From Gammaproteobacteria bacterium (lineage in GTDB: Bacteria > Pseudomonadota > Gammaproteobacteria > Pseudomonadales > Azotimanducaceae_A): 64,000 nucleotides of DNA. Position 1 is the first letter of the stretch. The number at the start of each line of letters is the position of its first letter. Under the pieces are notes generated by a model. That model had not been told where the DNA came from, ran no database searches, and saw only the letters and a program-made list of their open reading frames with translations. The stretch spans positions 103,133-167,132 of the forward strand of contig DUAT01000017.1 in the NCBI GenBank assembly GCA_012960755.1, in the 5' to 3' direction. Shown piece by piece: positions 54,177 to 63,570 of this stretch. Both the position numbers and the translations under genes were made by a program.

Positions 54177-56420
54177 CTAACTATTTTGTTCCTCAAGTGC
54201 TTTGAGAATTCTGGGCGGCGACATGGGTATATGGTCCATGCGCACGCCGACGGCATTCGAGACAGCATTGCCGATGGCTGCGAGCGGCGGGACAATCGAA
54301 GTCTCACCCACACCGCGCACCCCATAGGGATGAGTCGGGTTTGGGATCTCAAGAATCTTGGTATCGATGAACGGCAGATCCGAACAAACGGGTATACGAT
54401 AATCGAGAAACCCTGCATTTTGCAGGCGACCATCATCACCGTAAATGTACTCCTCGTTAAGTGCCCAACCAATACCCTGTGCCGCACCACCCTGAAACTG
54501 TCCTTCGACATAGTCCGGATGGATCGCCTTACCGGCATCCTGAACAACGGTGTAGCGAATGACCTTGGTTGCGCCGGTTTCCGGGTCCACTTCAACATCG
54601 CAAATATGGCTGGCGAAAGACACACCGGCGTTATCGGCAACCACTTCGTTGTGGCCAGCGATGGGCCCCCCCGTATTAGGTGACTTGGCGGCTATTTCCT
54701 TTAACGAAAGTGTTGGCAGGTTACCGTGTTTTTTACCAACGGCTTTAGCCTGACCGTCTTCCCAGATCACGTCGTCCAAAGGGATTTCCCACATGTCTGC
54801 TGCCCTGCTACGCATCACTTCAATCGCGTCGCGTGCCGCGAATATTGTTGCCATACCAGAAGAGAAGGTGCCACGACTGCCTTCAGTCATATCGTTGTGG
54901 CCGAGGGAAGCCGTGTCCGCAACATTGGCTTTGACCTGCTCGTAAGGGATACCGAGTTCCTCTGCGGCAATAAGGCAGAGAGATGCGCGTGAACCACCCA
55001 CGTCGACGGTACCCACAGTCAACGTCACACTGCCATCAAGCCCGATGTTGAGATCAGTACAGGTCTGCCCACCAAAATTAAACCAGAAACCACAAGCCAT
55101 ACCCCGACCCTGATTCTTTCCGAGCCTGGCTCGCATATGCGGGTGATTTTTGACCGCTTCCAATGTCGGCCCAATGCCAATCGGGCCATAGGTTGGCCCA
55201 TAGGAAGCAAGGGTGCCTTCTTTTGCGGCGTTCTTGATGCGGAAATCCACCGGATTCATGCCAATCTTTTCAGCCACCAGATCCATGGTGCTCTCTACTC
55301 CAAAGGCAGCCATAGGTGCAGATGGCGCACGATAGGCAGCAACCTTGGGACGATTACAGAGCACATCGTAACCCACCGACTTCACGTTCTTCAGATCGTA
55401 GCAGGCGAATGATGTCATCGCGCCGAGCATGCCCCAAATAGCCGGGAAAGCACCGTTTTGATAGCGCAACACAGCGCTTGCGGCGGTAATGGTACCGTCT
55501 TTTTTGGCGCCGATTTTTATGTCCACAGAAGTGGAACAGGTAGGTCCTGTGGCCTTAAAAACTTCATCTCTATCCATGACCACTTTAACCGGTCGATTAG
55601 CCTTGCGGGACAAGGCCAGTGCTACTGGTTCTACCCATACATGGGTCTTGCCGCCAAAACCTCCACCAATTTCAGATGCAGTCACCTTGAGTTTGGCCAT
55701 GTCCATGCCAAGCAATTGCGCACAGTTAATGCGGAAACCAAAGTGGCCCTGAGTCGTGACCCACAATTCGCCTGAACCATCGGGGCTGACGCTCGCCAGG
55801 CAAGCATGGGGCTCAATATAACCCTGGTGAGTCTGCTCGGTTTTGTAGCTTTTCTCGACGATCACATCTGCCTCGGCAAACCCTTTGTCTACGTCTCCGT
55901 GACCAAACTGGTTTACCTGGGACACATTGGATGGAAGACCGTCGGTAGCTACATATTCCTGCACAATAGGTGCATCGGGCTTCATCGCCTCATCCACATC
56001 GGTCACATGGGGCAGTACCTGGTAAGTAACCTTAATCAGCTTGAGGGCTCTTTTTGCCGTCTGCCGGTCGATGGCAGCAACCGCGGCTACTGCGTGGCCA
56101 TCGTACAACGCACGATCACGCGCCATGCAGTTTTCCAGAATATCGAGCAAGCCGCGATTTCCATCGGTCAGATCCGGCAAGTCTGCGCTGGTAACAACGG
56201 CTTTGACGCCTTTGAGCTTTTCAGCCCTGGATGTATCAATTTTCTTGATCCTGGCATGCGCATGTGGCGAGCGAAGAAACAATCCCACGAGTTGACCGGG
56301 TGCATAGGCATCTGCCCCGTATCTGGCCCGGCCAGTAACCTTGTCGATTCCATCAGGTCGATTGACCCGCGTCCCGACTACTTTAAACTCCTGATCTGTG
56401 TAACTGGTGTCGTGTCCCAT
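54177..56420 (-). CDS. xanthine dehydrogenase-family molybdopterin-binding (Mo) subunit
   Basis: A 747-residue large subunit of a molybdenum hydroxylase. The catalytic Glu, in the C-terminal GVRGVGETSIVPP, is E706. Other features: DGIDKVTGRARYGAD at the start, GGGFGGKTHVW, and AYRAPSAPMAAFGVE near residue 365, which are standard. Expected partners, the FAD and 2Fe-2S subunits, lie directly upstream. These enzymes hydroxylate aromatic heterocycles, purines, aldehydes or CO; the selectivity loop around AYRAPSAP is not a CoxL-type motif that I can identify, so CO oxidation is not supported. Transcribed after the small subunit, with a 43-base gap. Confidence 0.93.
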   Translation of the reverse strand: MGHDTSYTDQEFKVVGTRVNRPDGIDKVTGRARYGADAYAPGQLVGLFLRSPHAHARIKKIDTSRAEKLKGVKAVVTSADLPDLTDGNRGLLDILENCMARDRALYDGHAVAAVAAIDRQTAKRALKLIKVTYQVLPHVTDVDEAMKPDAPIVQEYVATDGLPSNVSQVNQFGHGDVDKGFAEADVIVEKSYKTEQTHQGYIEPHACLASVSPDGSGELWVTTQGHFGFRINCAQLLGMDMAKLKVTASEIGGGFGGKTHVWVEPVALALSRKANRPVKVVMDRDEVFKATGPTCSTSVDIKIGAKKDGTITAASAVLRYQNGAFPAIWGMLGAMTSFACYDLKNVKSVGYDVLCNRPKVAAYRAPSAPMAAFGVESTMDLVAEKIGMNPVDFRIKNAAKEGTLASYGPTYGPIGIGPTLEAVKNHPHMRARLGKNQGRGMACGFWFNFGGQTCTDLNIGLDGSVTLTVGTVDVGGSRASLCLIAAEELGIPYEQVKANVADTASLGHNDMTEGSRGTFSSGMATIFAARDAIEVMRSRAADMWEIPLDDVIWEDGQAKAVGKKHGNLPTLSLKEIAAKSPNTGGPIAGHNEVVADNAGVSFASHICDVEVDPETGATKVIRYTVVQDAGKAIHPDYVEGQFQGGAAQGIGWALNEEYIYGDDGRLQNAGFLDYRIPVCSDLPFIDTKILEIPNPTHPYGVRGVGETSIVPPLAAIGNAVSNAVGVRMDHIPMSPPRILKALEEQNS

Positions 56421-56463
56421 TTCAGATTCCTATCTCTAATATTTGCATGATGATGCTGTTTTT

Positions 56464-56943
56464 TTACCTTTTTCTGCGCATTTCTTTAGCAGAAGCCTGC
56501 ACGGCACGGACTATCTTGTCGTAGCCGGTACAACGGCATAGATTCCCCGCCAGGGCATAGCGAATTTCTTCTTCCGTTGGATTTGAGTTGCGATCCAACA
56601 GCGCTTTGGCGGCCACCAGAAATCCGGGGGTACAGATGCCACATTGCAGGGCTGCATGTTCGATGAAGTTTTTCTGCAGGGGATGCAACTTATTACCATC
56701 TGCCATTCCCTCGATCGTGGTGATTTCCCGACCGTTAGCTTCTACTCCCAGAACGAGGCACGAGCAGACCAGGCGACCATCGAGGGTAATACTACAAGCA
56801 CCGCAATCACCTGTGCCGCAACCCTCTTTTACCCCGGTTAGCCCAACCCGGTCACGCAATGAGTCGAGTAATGTTTCATCCTGCGGACAGGCGAAGTCCA
56901 CGGCATCGCCGTTAATTGTAGTGGATACGAGTACACCAGCCAT
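56464..56943 (-). CDS. 2Fe-2S iron-sulfur subunit of the molybdenum hydroxylase
   Basis: A 159-residue small subunit with two [2Fe-2S] sites. The plant-ferredoxin site uses C42, C47, C50 and C62; the C-terminal site uses C101, C104, C136 and C138. Its ATG overlaps the FAD subunit's stop by one base (TAATG) and has an ideal AGGAGG ribosome site, so the subunits are translationally coupled. It transfers electrons from the Mo centre to the FAD subunit. Confidence 0.96.
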   Translation of the reverse strand: MAGVLVSTTINGDAVDFACPQDETLLDSLRDRVGLTGVKEGCGTGDCGACSITLDGRLVCSCLVLGVEANGREITTIEGMADGNKLHPLQKNFIEHAALQCGICTPGFLVAAKALLDRNSNPTEEEIRYALAGNLCRCTGYDKIVRAVQASAKEMRRKR

Positions 56944-57800
56944 TAGGCACCTCCTGCACGTTGATAAGCTATTTTTGCGGCGCGCCGACCAAGAACACCC
57001 GCAACTTTGGTTCGATATTCGATAGTGCCGCGTTTGTCATCGATAGGATTACACGCGGCGGAGCACGCGGCAGCCAGTTTCTCCAAAGCCGCATCGTCAA
57101 GTTTTGTTCCGATGATTGCCCTGGCGGCTGCGGGTACCAGCACCGCTGTAGGCGCGACGGCTCCCAGCACGATACGGGCGGTTTTTACCACACCTCTTTC
57201 CAGGGTTAGATTTACACCGGCACTGACAACAGCGATATCCATTTCCGTGCGCGGAATAAACCTTAAATACGCATCGCCAGACCGCGCCGGTCGTTTCGGC
57301 AGTGTAATAGCTTCGATGACTTCCCCTTTTGCGAGGGACGTCTGGCCGGGACCCGTGACTATTTTTTCTACCGCTACAGTCCTGCGTCCATTTTTACCGA
57401 CAACCACAGCCTTGGCGCGCGCCGCAATCATCGCCGGTACGCTGTCGGCAGCCGGTGAACCGTTGCACAGATTGCCAACCATCGTACAACGACCCTGTAT
57501 CTGGTCTGAACCAATAAGATTGGTCGCTTCAACGACACCAGGCCAGGTTTTTTTGAGCCTTTTATTCTCGCCCATTTCAGCACCGGTTACTGATGCGCCG
57601 ATCCTGGTGCCGGATGCGCTGGTGGTAATGGTCTGCATCGCCTGAATGTGCTTTATATCCACCATCAGGTCCGGCTCGATCAAGCCAGTCTTCATTTGGA
57701 CTATAAGATCGGTACCACCAGCGAGGATGTAGGCCTTGCCCTTCTCCTTCGCCAGAAGCGCCGCCGCTTCTTTGGTACTGGTTGGTGCTTCATATCTCAT
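56943..57800 (-). CDS. FAD-binding subunit of the molybdenum hydroxylase
   Basis: A 285-residue medium subunit of the CoxM type. FAD-contact motifs: AGGTDLIVQMKTG (residues 26-38) and GNLCNGSPAADSVPA (about 107-121). The order FAD subunit, 2Fe-2S subunit, Mo subunit is the usual one for this class. It is the first gene of the operon; the promoter must lie between 57801 and the HEAT gene end at 57929. A 12-bp-period duplication (57846-57867) sits there. Confidence 0.95.
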   Translation of the reverse strand: MRYEAPTSTKEAAALLAKEKGKAYILAGGTDLIVQMKTGLIEPDLMVDIKHIQAMQTITTSASGTRIGASVTGAEMGENKRLKKTWPGVVEATNLIGSDQIQGRCTMVGNLCNGSPAADSVPAMIAARAKAVVVGKNGRRTVAVEKIVTGPGQTSLAKGEVIEAITLPKRPARSGDAYLRFIPRTEMDIAVVSAGVNLTLERGVVKTARIVLGAVAPTAVLVPAAARAIIGTKLDDAALEKLAAACSAACNPIDDKRGTIEYRTKVAGVLGRRAAKIAYQRAGGA

Positions 57801-57845
57801 TAGTAATCATGCTCCTGGTTAACAATGCCTTTGGACTCAGCGTTT

Positions 57846-57867
57846 GAGCCACGCTACGAGCCACGCT
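57846..57867. repeat. 12-bp-period duplication upstream of the FAD subunit gene
   Basis: GAGCCACGCT occurs at 57846-57855 and again at 57858-57867, period 12. It lies in the leader region of the molybdenum hydroxylase operon. Confidence 0.8.
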
Positions 57868-57928
57868 TTTTCGTGAGCGGTAGCATGCCTTATTGTCGCG
57901 CTGTACTACAACTTTTTTTCTTGTTCAG

Positions 57929-58495
57929 TCATAACCGGCGGGGTGTGCGTGGTTTAAGTTTGTTATAACAGATACCACCGGGGATCCACCAACCGGCAAT
58001 TTTTCGCACCACGGGACTGGGATCTTCGTTATGCGCTTTTTGCAATGCGACAAGCGCATCCGTACTTCGATGCACACTTGGCCCGAGCATACCTGCCGCC
58101 ATTTGACGAACACCTTTGCTTGGATCTTGCTGCAACATTCTGATTGCCATCGGAACAGTATCGCCTTCTCCCGGACGACACACGCCTTGTTTGCATCGGT
58201 CGCAGGCTAGTGTATGTATTGCCCAGGCGCGTACACTTGAATCAGAGTGGGTGAGGTTTTCGATCAGCTCCGGCACTGCCGCTTCAATCATAAAGTGGTC
58301 GAGTACCATACAGCACCCCACCCGAACATCCGGGTTGTCATCCTTGAGCCCTGCACGAAGTGCAGAAGCAGTATCGAATCCACCAGCCATCAGGCAGCGC
58401 AATGCTTCTTTTTTCCGATGTTTAATGGCCAGGCAATTTACCAGCTCGGTGTAATCAGTGCGGGACGTGCCTGCCAAGTTTGACGTATGGGCCAT
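57929..58495 (-). CDS. HEAT-repeat protein
   Basis: A 188-residue helical-repeat protein. HEAT-like units run through it (for example LRAGLKDDNPDVRVGCCMVLDHF, LIENLTHSDSSVRAWAIHTL and ALQKAHNEDPSPVVRKIAGWW), each pairing two helices. Cysteines in the second and fourth repeats (DRCKQGVC) might bind metal. It lies 52 bases after the next minus-strand gene, so it is probably cotranscribed with the PhyH cluster. It is likely a scaffold; no enzymatic motif is seen. Confidence 0.8.
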   Translation of the reverse strand: MAHTSNLAGTSRTDYTELVNCLAIKHRKKEALRCLMAGGFDTASALRAGLKDDNPDVRVGCCMVLDHFMIEAAVPELIENLTHSDSSVRAWAIHTLACDRCKQGVCRPGEGDTVPMAIRMLQQDPSKGVRQMAAGMLGPSVHRSTDALVALQKAHNEDPSPVVRKIAGWWIPGGICYNKLKPRTPRRL

Positions 58496-58547
58496 GGCTG
58501 CTGATTCTAGATCCCTTCTCGCAACAATGGAACAAGAAGGGAAGTTA

Positions 58548-59207
58548 TTACAGGCTCATCATCAGAAAACCGGTAAACGCTGCATTGTTCGGCGAGAGCG
58601 AGGGATCTACCTGGGCTTTCATATCATTGATGGCGGTTCGAAATGCCTCATAAAACTCCCACGATGGCCGGGGTTTGTAGACCAGGTGATCGAGCTCCAG
58701 TTTCTGGATGATGCCTTTGGCCGTGGTCGGTTTCACAAACACTTCCGTCATCGGGCGAAAATAAACCAGGAAAATTGTAATCAGGCTCCATTTCGCCACC
58801 CTGCCATCGGTGAACAGGTCCAACACCTCATTGAATCCCCTTTCCTGTTTACCATGCAGCATTTTCTTGAAGCCCTTGCTTAAAGCTTCCCTCTCCGCCA
58901 TATCCAAGGCATTAACGAAATCGCGAAACTTCGGCTTCTCAAACATCGAGACCATGGAAGACCGGGACACAATCTTTACCAGATTTTCCAGCAGCATCCC
59001 CCGATCCTTAAATCGGCTTTTAGCCAGGACCTCCGCCGTAAATTCTGACATCTTGTCTACTCTGTGTTTTTTACCAACGGCGACCATATCAGGATGGTCA
59101 AACCCACCGGGATACTGGAGAAGGAAGTTCGCTTCCGCTAATCGTAATTTTTCCAGGTTCACCTTAAAACTCGATTGTGACTGGTTTTCATCTACTCGTC
59201 CTGCCAC
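58548..59207 (-). CDS. unknown protein coupled to the PhyH gene
   Basis: A 219-residue soluble protein; its start overlaps the PhyH gene end by 16 bases. Visible patterns: FLLQYPGGFDHPDM near residue 28 and GKKHRVDKM, a central lysine- and arginine-rich helical region, and FFLVYFRPMTEVF-like hydrophobic sequence in its second half. It belongs to no domain family I can name, although the same arrangement beside dioxygenases may be common. The overlap indicates translational coupling to the oxygenase. Confidence 0.7.
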   Translation of the reverse strand: MAGRVDENQSQSSFKVNLEKLRLAEANFLLQYPGGFDHPDMVAVGKKHRVDKMSEFTAEVLAKSRFKDRGMLLENLVKIVSRSSMVSMFEKPKFRDFVNALDMAEREALSKGFKKMLHGKQERGFNEVLDLFTDGRVAKWSLITIFLVYFRPMTEVFVKPTTAKGIIQKLELDHLVYKPRPSWEFYEAFRTAINDMKAQVDPSLSPNNAAFTGFLMMSL

Positions 59208-60028
59208 CAGGCAAGCCTGGCATCCGGGTTCACAACAACACCATCATTCAAAACGTCAATCGGGTCACGCCCGTCAACTCCAAGGCCAAAGCGATGATAA
59301 CCCAACAGGCGCTGTAATAGTTTTGGCATCTTCATGACGACTTCTCTCGGCACCGAGAGAAGCTGAATTTCCTGGGGTCTCAGGTAAGCGACAGCATGAC
59401 TCATAAAAAAGCCCATCCTCTCACGATCCGTCGTCGTATTCGCACCACCCCCATGCCATAAGCCCCCGGCCCACATCAGCATACTGCCTGAGGGCATCGT
59501 TATCTGCAGGGTTTCAATCTCCTGGTCGACTGGTTTGTCCCATTTATGACTGTAAGGGACGATGTGAGTGGCTCCATTTTCAATATCAAAATCATCCATC
59601 GCAATCAGGCCATTACATAGAAAATGTGGATGGGGCCGCGGGATAGGCCACAGTCCATCATCCTGGTGCAGAAACTGTTTCGTTTCACCGGGTAATGTAT
59701 TGAACAGGGTTGTCACATTAACCTGCACACGCTTGCCGATAACACCTTTCACAATTCCTCTTAATCGCTCATCCAGGAACAGGTAATCCACGGCACGCGT
59801 CTTTGCCAGCAAATTGTGCGCCCTCAAAGTCCTGCCGGTATCGGTGCCAATGGCGCGCATTTCCGTGATGGGTACCTCGGTCATAAAAGCGTGACGAATC
59901 CGCGCGATCTCATCCTGGGAGATAAAGTCCGGAATAACCGTGTAGCCCTGCTCCTCGATTTCAGCAACCCGAGATGTGATATTCAGATCATTTATCACCA
60001 GGTCACCAGTCTCCGTAATTTCATCCAT
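59192..60028 (-). CDS. phytanoyl-CoA dioxygenase (PhyH) family oxygenase
   Basis: A 278-residue Fe(II)/2-oxoglutarate oxygenase. Metal ligands: HQD in FLHQDDGLWP, and the distal His in GLWHGGGANTT. GSMLMWAGGLWH before the distal His is typical. Its stop overlaps the next gene by 16 bases. It lies just after an LLM enzyme on the same strand (15-base gap) and is the second PhyH protein in the window; the pair and their neighbours may act on a branched or long-chain lipid. Confidence 0.9.
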   Translation of the reverse strand: MDEITETGDLVINDLNITSRVAEIEEQGYTVIPDFISQDEIARIRHAFMTEVPITEMRAIGTDTGRTLRAHNLLAKTRAVDYLFLDERLRGIVKGVIGKRVQVNVTTLFNTLPGETKQFLHQDDGLWPIPRPHPHFLCNGLIAMDDFDIENGATHIVPYSHKWDKPVDQEIETLQITMPSGSMLMWAGGLWHGGGANTTTDRERMGFFMSHAVAYLRPQEIQLLSVPREVVMKMPKLLQRLLGYHRFGLGVDGRDPIDVLNDGVVVNPDARLAWWQDE

Positions 60029-60043
60029 TCTTAATAAACACCA

Positions 60044-61048
60044 TCAGTTCAAAGTAAACCTGTCAGGTAGAAATGCCTCGTAGGTTGCCGTAACTTCCTC
60101 AGGCGTCGCACCGCCAAGGGGTGCAATGATATGGGTATGTACACCTCCCTCGGCATCCTCGAAAATCCTCTGCTGAACCTCCTGTTCGTTACCAATAATA
60201 ATAATCTCATCAATTAAATCATCGGTGAGTGCCGTTGTCGTCTTGTTGCGATCCTTTTCAGCCCAACCTTCACTGATTGTAGCCGCGACACCCTCGTACC
60301 CCGCCCATGCCAGGAACCGGTTATACACGGGCGTTGCATAATAGGGTGCATGGGATGCACGGAACAGGTTGCGTGCCCGCTCCTTGTCATCTGTCACCAG
60401 CACCATCGCCCGGTTAACAATTTCAACATCCGCTGCATCCTTACCAGCCCGTTCAGCGCCAATTTGCACATGCTCCATCATTCGAGGCAATGCACCTTTT
60501 GGCCACAGATTAAAAATCACCCCGTCACCCGTTTCTGCGGCCATTTCGATCATCTTTGAACGCAACGCCGCAATATAGATTGGCGGCGGGTTTTGCAACG
60601 GTGCCTGGCGGTAACCACGGCTGGCCAGTGTTGTTAGATCAAAATTTGATTTTTCACCGGCTAGCATCGAACGTACCATGAGGGTTGTTTCCTTCACCCG
60701 GGTCACAGGTTTGTCGAGTGGGATGCCATTGAACTGACTCATAATGGTATGGCTGGAAGATCCCAAACCCAGTACGAACCGGTTCGGGAGTAACTGGCCG
60801 ATAACGTTAGCCGATGCAGCCAGAACCGCAGGCGTTCGCGTGTAGACTGGCGTCACTGCCACACCAATTCTGATACTTTTCGTGTAATGAGCCACCGCCG
60901 CGATTTGAGTCAGTGTATCCGGCGCACCAGAATCACTGAACCAGGCATCCGGGTAGCCGTTTTCTTCTGCCCACACCAATCGTTGAATCGTATCTGTCAA
61001 ATGCGGCCCGGCTGGCAATGTGACGGCTAGTCGTTTTTTTAACGTCAT
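60044..61048 (-). CDS. LLM class (probably F420- or FMN-dependent) oxidoreductase
   Basis: A 334-residue luciferase-like enzyme. Family marks: the start KRLAVTLPAG, WAEENGYPDAWFSDSG (residues 26-41), RIGVAVTPVYTRTPAVLA, NRFVLGLGSSSHTIM, and the phosphate-loop-like PPPIYIAALRSKMIEMA. It is the first gene of the minus-strand PhyH cluster. No start-site ribosome motif is strong. Cofactor and substrate unknown. Confidence 0.9.
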   Translation of the reverse strand: MTLKKRLAVTLPAGPHLTDTIQRLVWAEENGYPDAWFSDSGAPDTLTQIAAVAHYTKSIRIGVAVTPVYTRTPAVLAASANVIGQLLPNRFVLGLGSSSHTIMSQFNGIPLDKPVTRVKETTLMVRSMLAGEKSNFDLTTLASRGYRQAPLQNPPPIYIAALRSKMIEMAAETGDGVIFNLWPKGALPRMMEHVQIGAERAGKDAADVEIVNRAMVLVTDDKERARNLFRASHAPYYATPVYNRFLAWAGYEGVAATISEGWAEKDRNKTTTALTDDLIDEIIIIGNEQEVQQRIFEDAEGGVHTHIIAPLGGATPEEVTATYEAFLPDRFTLN

Positions 61049-61202
61049 TTCTCTGTCCTGCCAATCAACACGAGGGTTAAATAAACCATACCTGATGTCA
61101 TCTTGTCGATAGTGCTATAGCTGGTTCGCGCATTGCAACGATTACATTGAGTCTGCATACTCGGCAGGCAGAAACAAAGAAATAATTCAGGGGTAATCCA
61201 CG

Positions 61203-63242
61203 ATGAACTCAATGTCCCATAAGCCAGTCGTTGCTGGCATCTTTTTCGTACTTATTGCCCTGGCGGGATGCTCGGGAAAAGTGACCGATGGGATCAAGGA
61301 AAAAGTAGTAGAGGCTGTCGTCGCCTCACGATTCGGTGGCAATCGACTCGAAATGCCTGCTGATATTATTGTCGCTAACCCGACAGCAAATGCAGAGCGC
61401 AATGCTTACTTCGGTGACCTCCATGTTCATACCAACTACTCATTCGATGCGTTCGCCTTTGGTACCATCGCGACACCATATGATGCCTATCGATACGCAA
61501 TCGGCGAGGTTATCAAACACCCGGCCGGTTTCGACGTCCAGTTGCGACAACCGCTGGATTTTTATGCGGTAACTGATCACGCCATGTTCCTGGGTGCGCT
61601 AAAAGCAGCCGCTGACACATCCACTGAATTCTCAAAACTTGAGTTTGTCACAGATCTGCACAACCTCAATGCGGCCTCAAACCTGAACACCCAGAGTGTA
61701 CCTCAACGTATTCGTGCGTTTAGCATCTTCCTGCCAGGCATCCTGTCCGGTATTGGCGATGGTGATGTCGATGTTGAAATGATCAACGACATTGCCCGGG
61801 ATGCCTGGTCTGACACCATCAAAGCAGCGGAAGCGTTTAACAAACCCGGTGAGTTCACCACCTTCGTGGCTTATGAGTTCACCACGTCCAGCAATGATCG
61901 CGGCAACCTGCACAGGAATGTTTTTTTTCGCGGCGCCGACAAACTCCCGGCGATGCCTTTCTCCCGATTCCACAGCCAGAACCCGGAGGGACTGTGGGAC
62001 TGGATGGACGATCTTCGGGAACAGGGAATAGAAAGCCTGGCGATACCGCACAATTCGAACGGCTCCAATGGCCAGATGTTCAAGCTAGTGGACTGGGCCG
62101 GAGACCCAATGGACGAAACCTACGCCTTGCAACGAATTCGCAACGAACCATTGATTGAAATTACCCAGGTCAAAGGCACTTCTGAAACACACCCTGCCTT
62201 GTCTGAAACGGACGAGTGGGCTAATTTTGAGATCATGCCATATCGTATCGCCACGACACTGGCGAGTGAACCCAGTGGATCCTATGCGCGTGAGGCTCTG
62301 CTCAATGGCCTGTCGTTTCAAGACAGAGGGATCACCAACCCATACAAATTTGGCTTTATTGCTGCTTCGGACACCCATACCGCTGCCACAACTGACAATG
62401 AAGCAGATTACTTTTCCAAGGCTGGATTACTTGACTCCAACGGAATCCAAAGAGGTTCTGTTCCCATGCCCGACGAGGCTGTGGATCAGATTCGTGGAAA
62501 TGCGCCTGATCAGTTGGGTACAAATGTCAAAGAAATTGATGGCAGTTACTATCGATCGGGTGCCTTCGAAACCTGGGGAGCTTCCGGGTTAGCCGCCGTC
62601 TGGGCCGAGGAAAATACCCGCGATGCCATCTACAACGCCTTTCGCCGCAAAGAAACATTTGCCACATCGGGTCCGCGGATACGACTTAGATTCTTTGCAG
62701 GCTACGGGTTCAATCAAGATATTCTGTCTGACAAGGATATGGTGATGCAGGCATATGCGTCAGGCGTTTCGATGGGCTCAGATCTTTTGGCTAAGAATGA
62801 CCATGTACCGAGCTTTATCGTCTGGGGGACGCGTGATCCTGTATCTGCGAGTCTGCAAAGAGTTCAAGTTGTCAAAGGATGGACCATTAACGGTGAACAT
62901 CATGAAAGGGTTTACGATGTTGCCTGCTCTGACGATGGCAAGATAGATCCGGCCACCCACCGTTGCCCGGACAATGGCGCCAGTGTGGATTTAACGGATT
63001 GTTCGATTACATCTGGAACTGGCGCGGCAGAACTCAAGACAACCTGGACAGATCCTGATTTTGATTCATCCAAACGTGCCTTCTACTATGCCCGGGTGCT
63101 GGAAAACCCAACCTGCCGCTGGTCTACCTGGGACGCAATTCGGGCTGGAACATCCCCAAGACCTGATCTGGCGCCTACTATTCAGGAACGGGCCTGGTCA
63201 TCACCCATTTGGTTTGTTCCGAATCGCACCCCTGAATCCTAG
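61203..63242 (+). CDS. DUF3604 family lipoprotein
   Basis: A 679-residue outer-membrane or periplasmic lipoprotein with a lipobox IALAGC (cysteine about residue 23). The DUF3604 core carries PHP-like metal motifs: GDLHVHTNYSFDAF (about 71-84), AVTDHAMF (about 124-131), and ASDTHTAATTDNE near residue 392. Family members are common in marine gammaproteobacteria; their function is not settled, though a metal-dependent phosphoesterase or hydrolase is likely. Start ATG 61203 has GGGG about 9 bases upstream. It stands alone, divergent from the LLM gene. Confidence 0.93.
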   Translation: MNSMSHKPVVAGIFFVLIALAGCSGKVTDGIKEKVVEAVVASRFGGNRLEMPADIIVANPTANAERNAYFGDLHVHTNYSFDAFAFGTIATPYDAYRYAIGEVIKHPAGFDVQLRQPLDFYAVTDHAMFLGALKAAADTSTEFSKLEFVTDLHNLNAASNLNTQSVPQRIRAFSIFLPGILSGIGDGDVDVEMINDIARDAWSDTIKAAEAFNKPGEFTTFVAYEFTTSSNDRGNLHRNVFFRGADKLPAMPFSRFHSQNPEGLWDWMDDLREQGIESLAIPHNSNGSNGQMFKLVDWAGDPMDETYALQRIRNEPLIEITQVKGTSETHPALSETDEWANFEIMPYRIATTLASEPSGSYAREALLNGLSFQDRGITNPYKFGFIAASDTHTAATTDNEADYFSKAGLLDSNGIQRGSVPMPDEAVDQIRGNAPDQLGTNVKEIDGSYYRSGAFETWGASGLAAVWAEENTRDAIYNAFRRKETFATSGPRIRLRFFAGYGFNQDILSDKDMVMQAYASGVSMGSDLLAKNDHVPSFIVWGTRDPVSASLQRVQVVKGWTINGEHHERVYDVACSDDGKIDPATHRCPDNGASVDLTDCSITSGTGAAELKTTWTDPDFDSSKRAFYYARVLENPTCRWSTWDAIRAGTSPRPDLAPTIQERAWSSPIWFVPNRTPES

Positions 63243-63570
63243 CAGGCTGCCAAAGAACCTCTGATTAGAATGTCGCATATCGTGATCAATCCGCGTCGAG
63301 AAGTGTCACTAACCTCCGATTAAGGTCGATATGCCGCACCACTATTTCCGCCATGTCGGTGTGAGGGCGGAATCTCCACATCAAGCGCGAATTTAGCTGT
63401 TGCGAATCCAGGGCTGCTTTATCTCCCACAGATCGATAGGATGCAGGGGGCCAATCGGACAGTAGTGTTCTTCTTTTGTAAGAATCTCGGTAAGTCGCGA
63501 AAATAAATCGTGAAAGGCACGCATTTCAGCTGCTCAGGAATAATCCAAGGATCAACGCGGTCCAAATAAT
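63243..63570. other. 328-bp region without a recognised gene
   Basis: A possible minus-strand ORF of 43 residues lies at 63393-63524 (ATG to TAA), and another minus-strand frame is open over about 60 codons ending near 63287, but neither has a recognised family or a strong ribosome site. Probably remains of a small gene or non-coding sequence. Confidence 0.4.

Noticed and set aside
54186..57645. Several long frames antisense to the molybdenum hydroxylase genes
   Set aside because: They lie opposite well-supported subunit genes with full motif sets and show no family signatures.
54177..57800. Carbon monoxide dehydrogenase (CoxMSL) identity for the molybdenum hydroxylase
   Set aside because: The gene order and cofactor motifs fit any hydroxylase of this class, but I did not see the CoxL active-site loop in the Mo subunit, so a CO-oxidising role is not claimed.
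63243..63570. Two overlapping minus-strand frames (one 43 residues from an ATG at 63524, another about 60 codons)
   Set aside because: Both read plausibly but neither has a known family or a ribosome site, and only one could be real; noted as a gene-free region instead.
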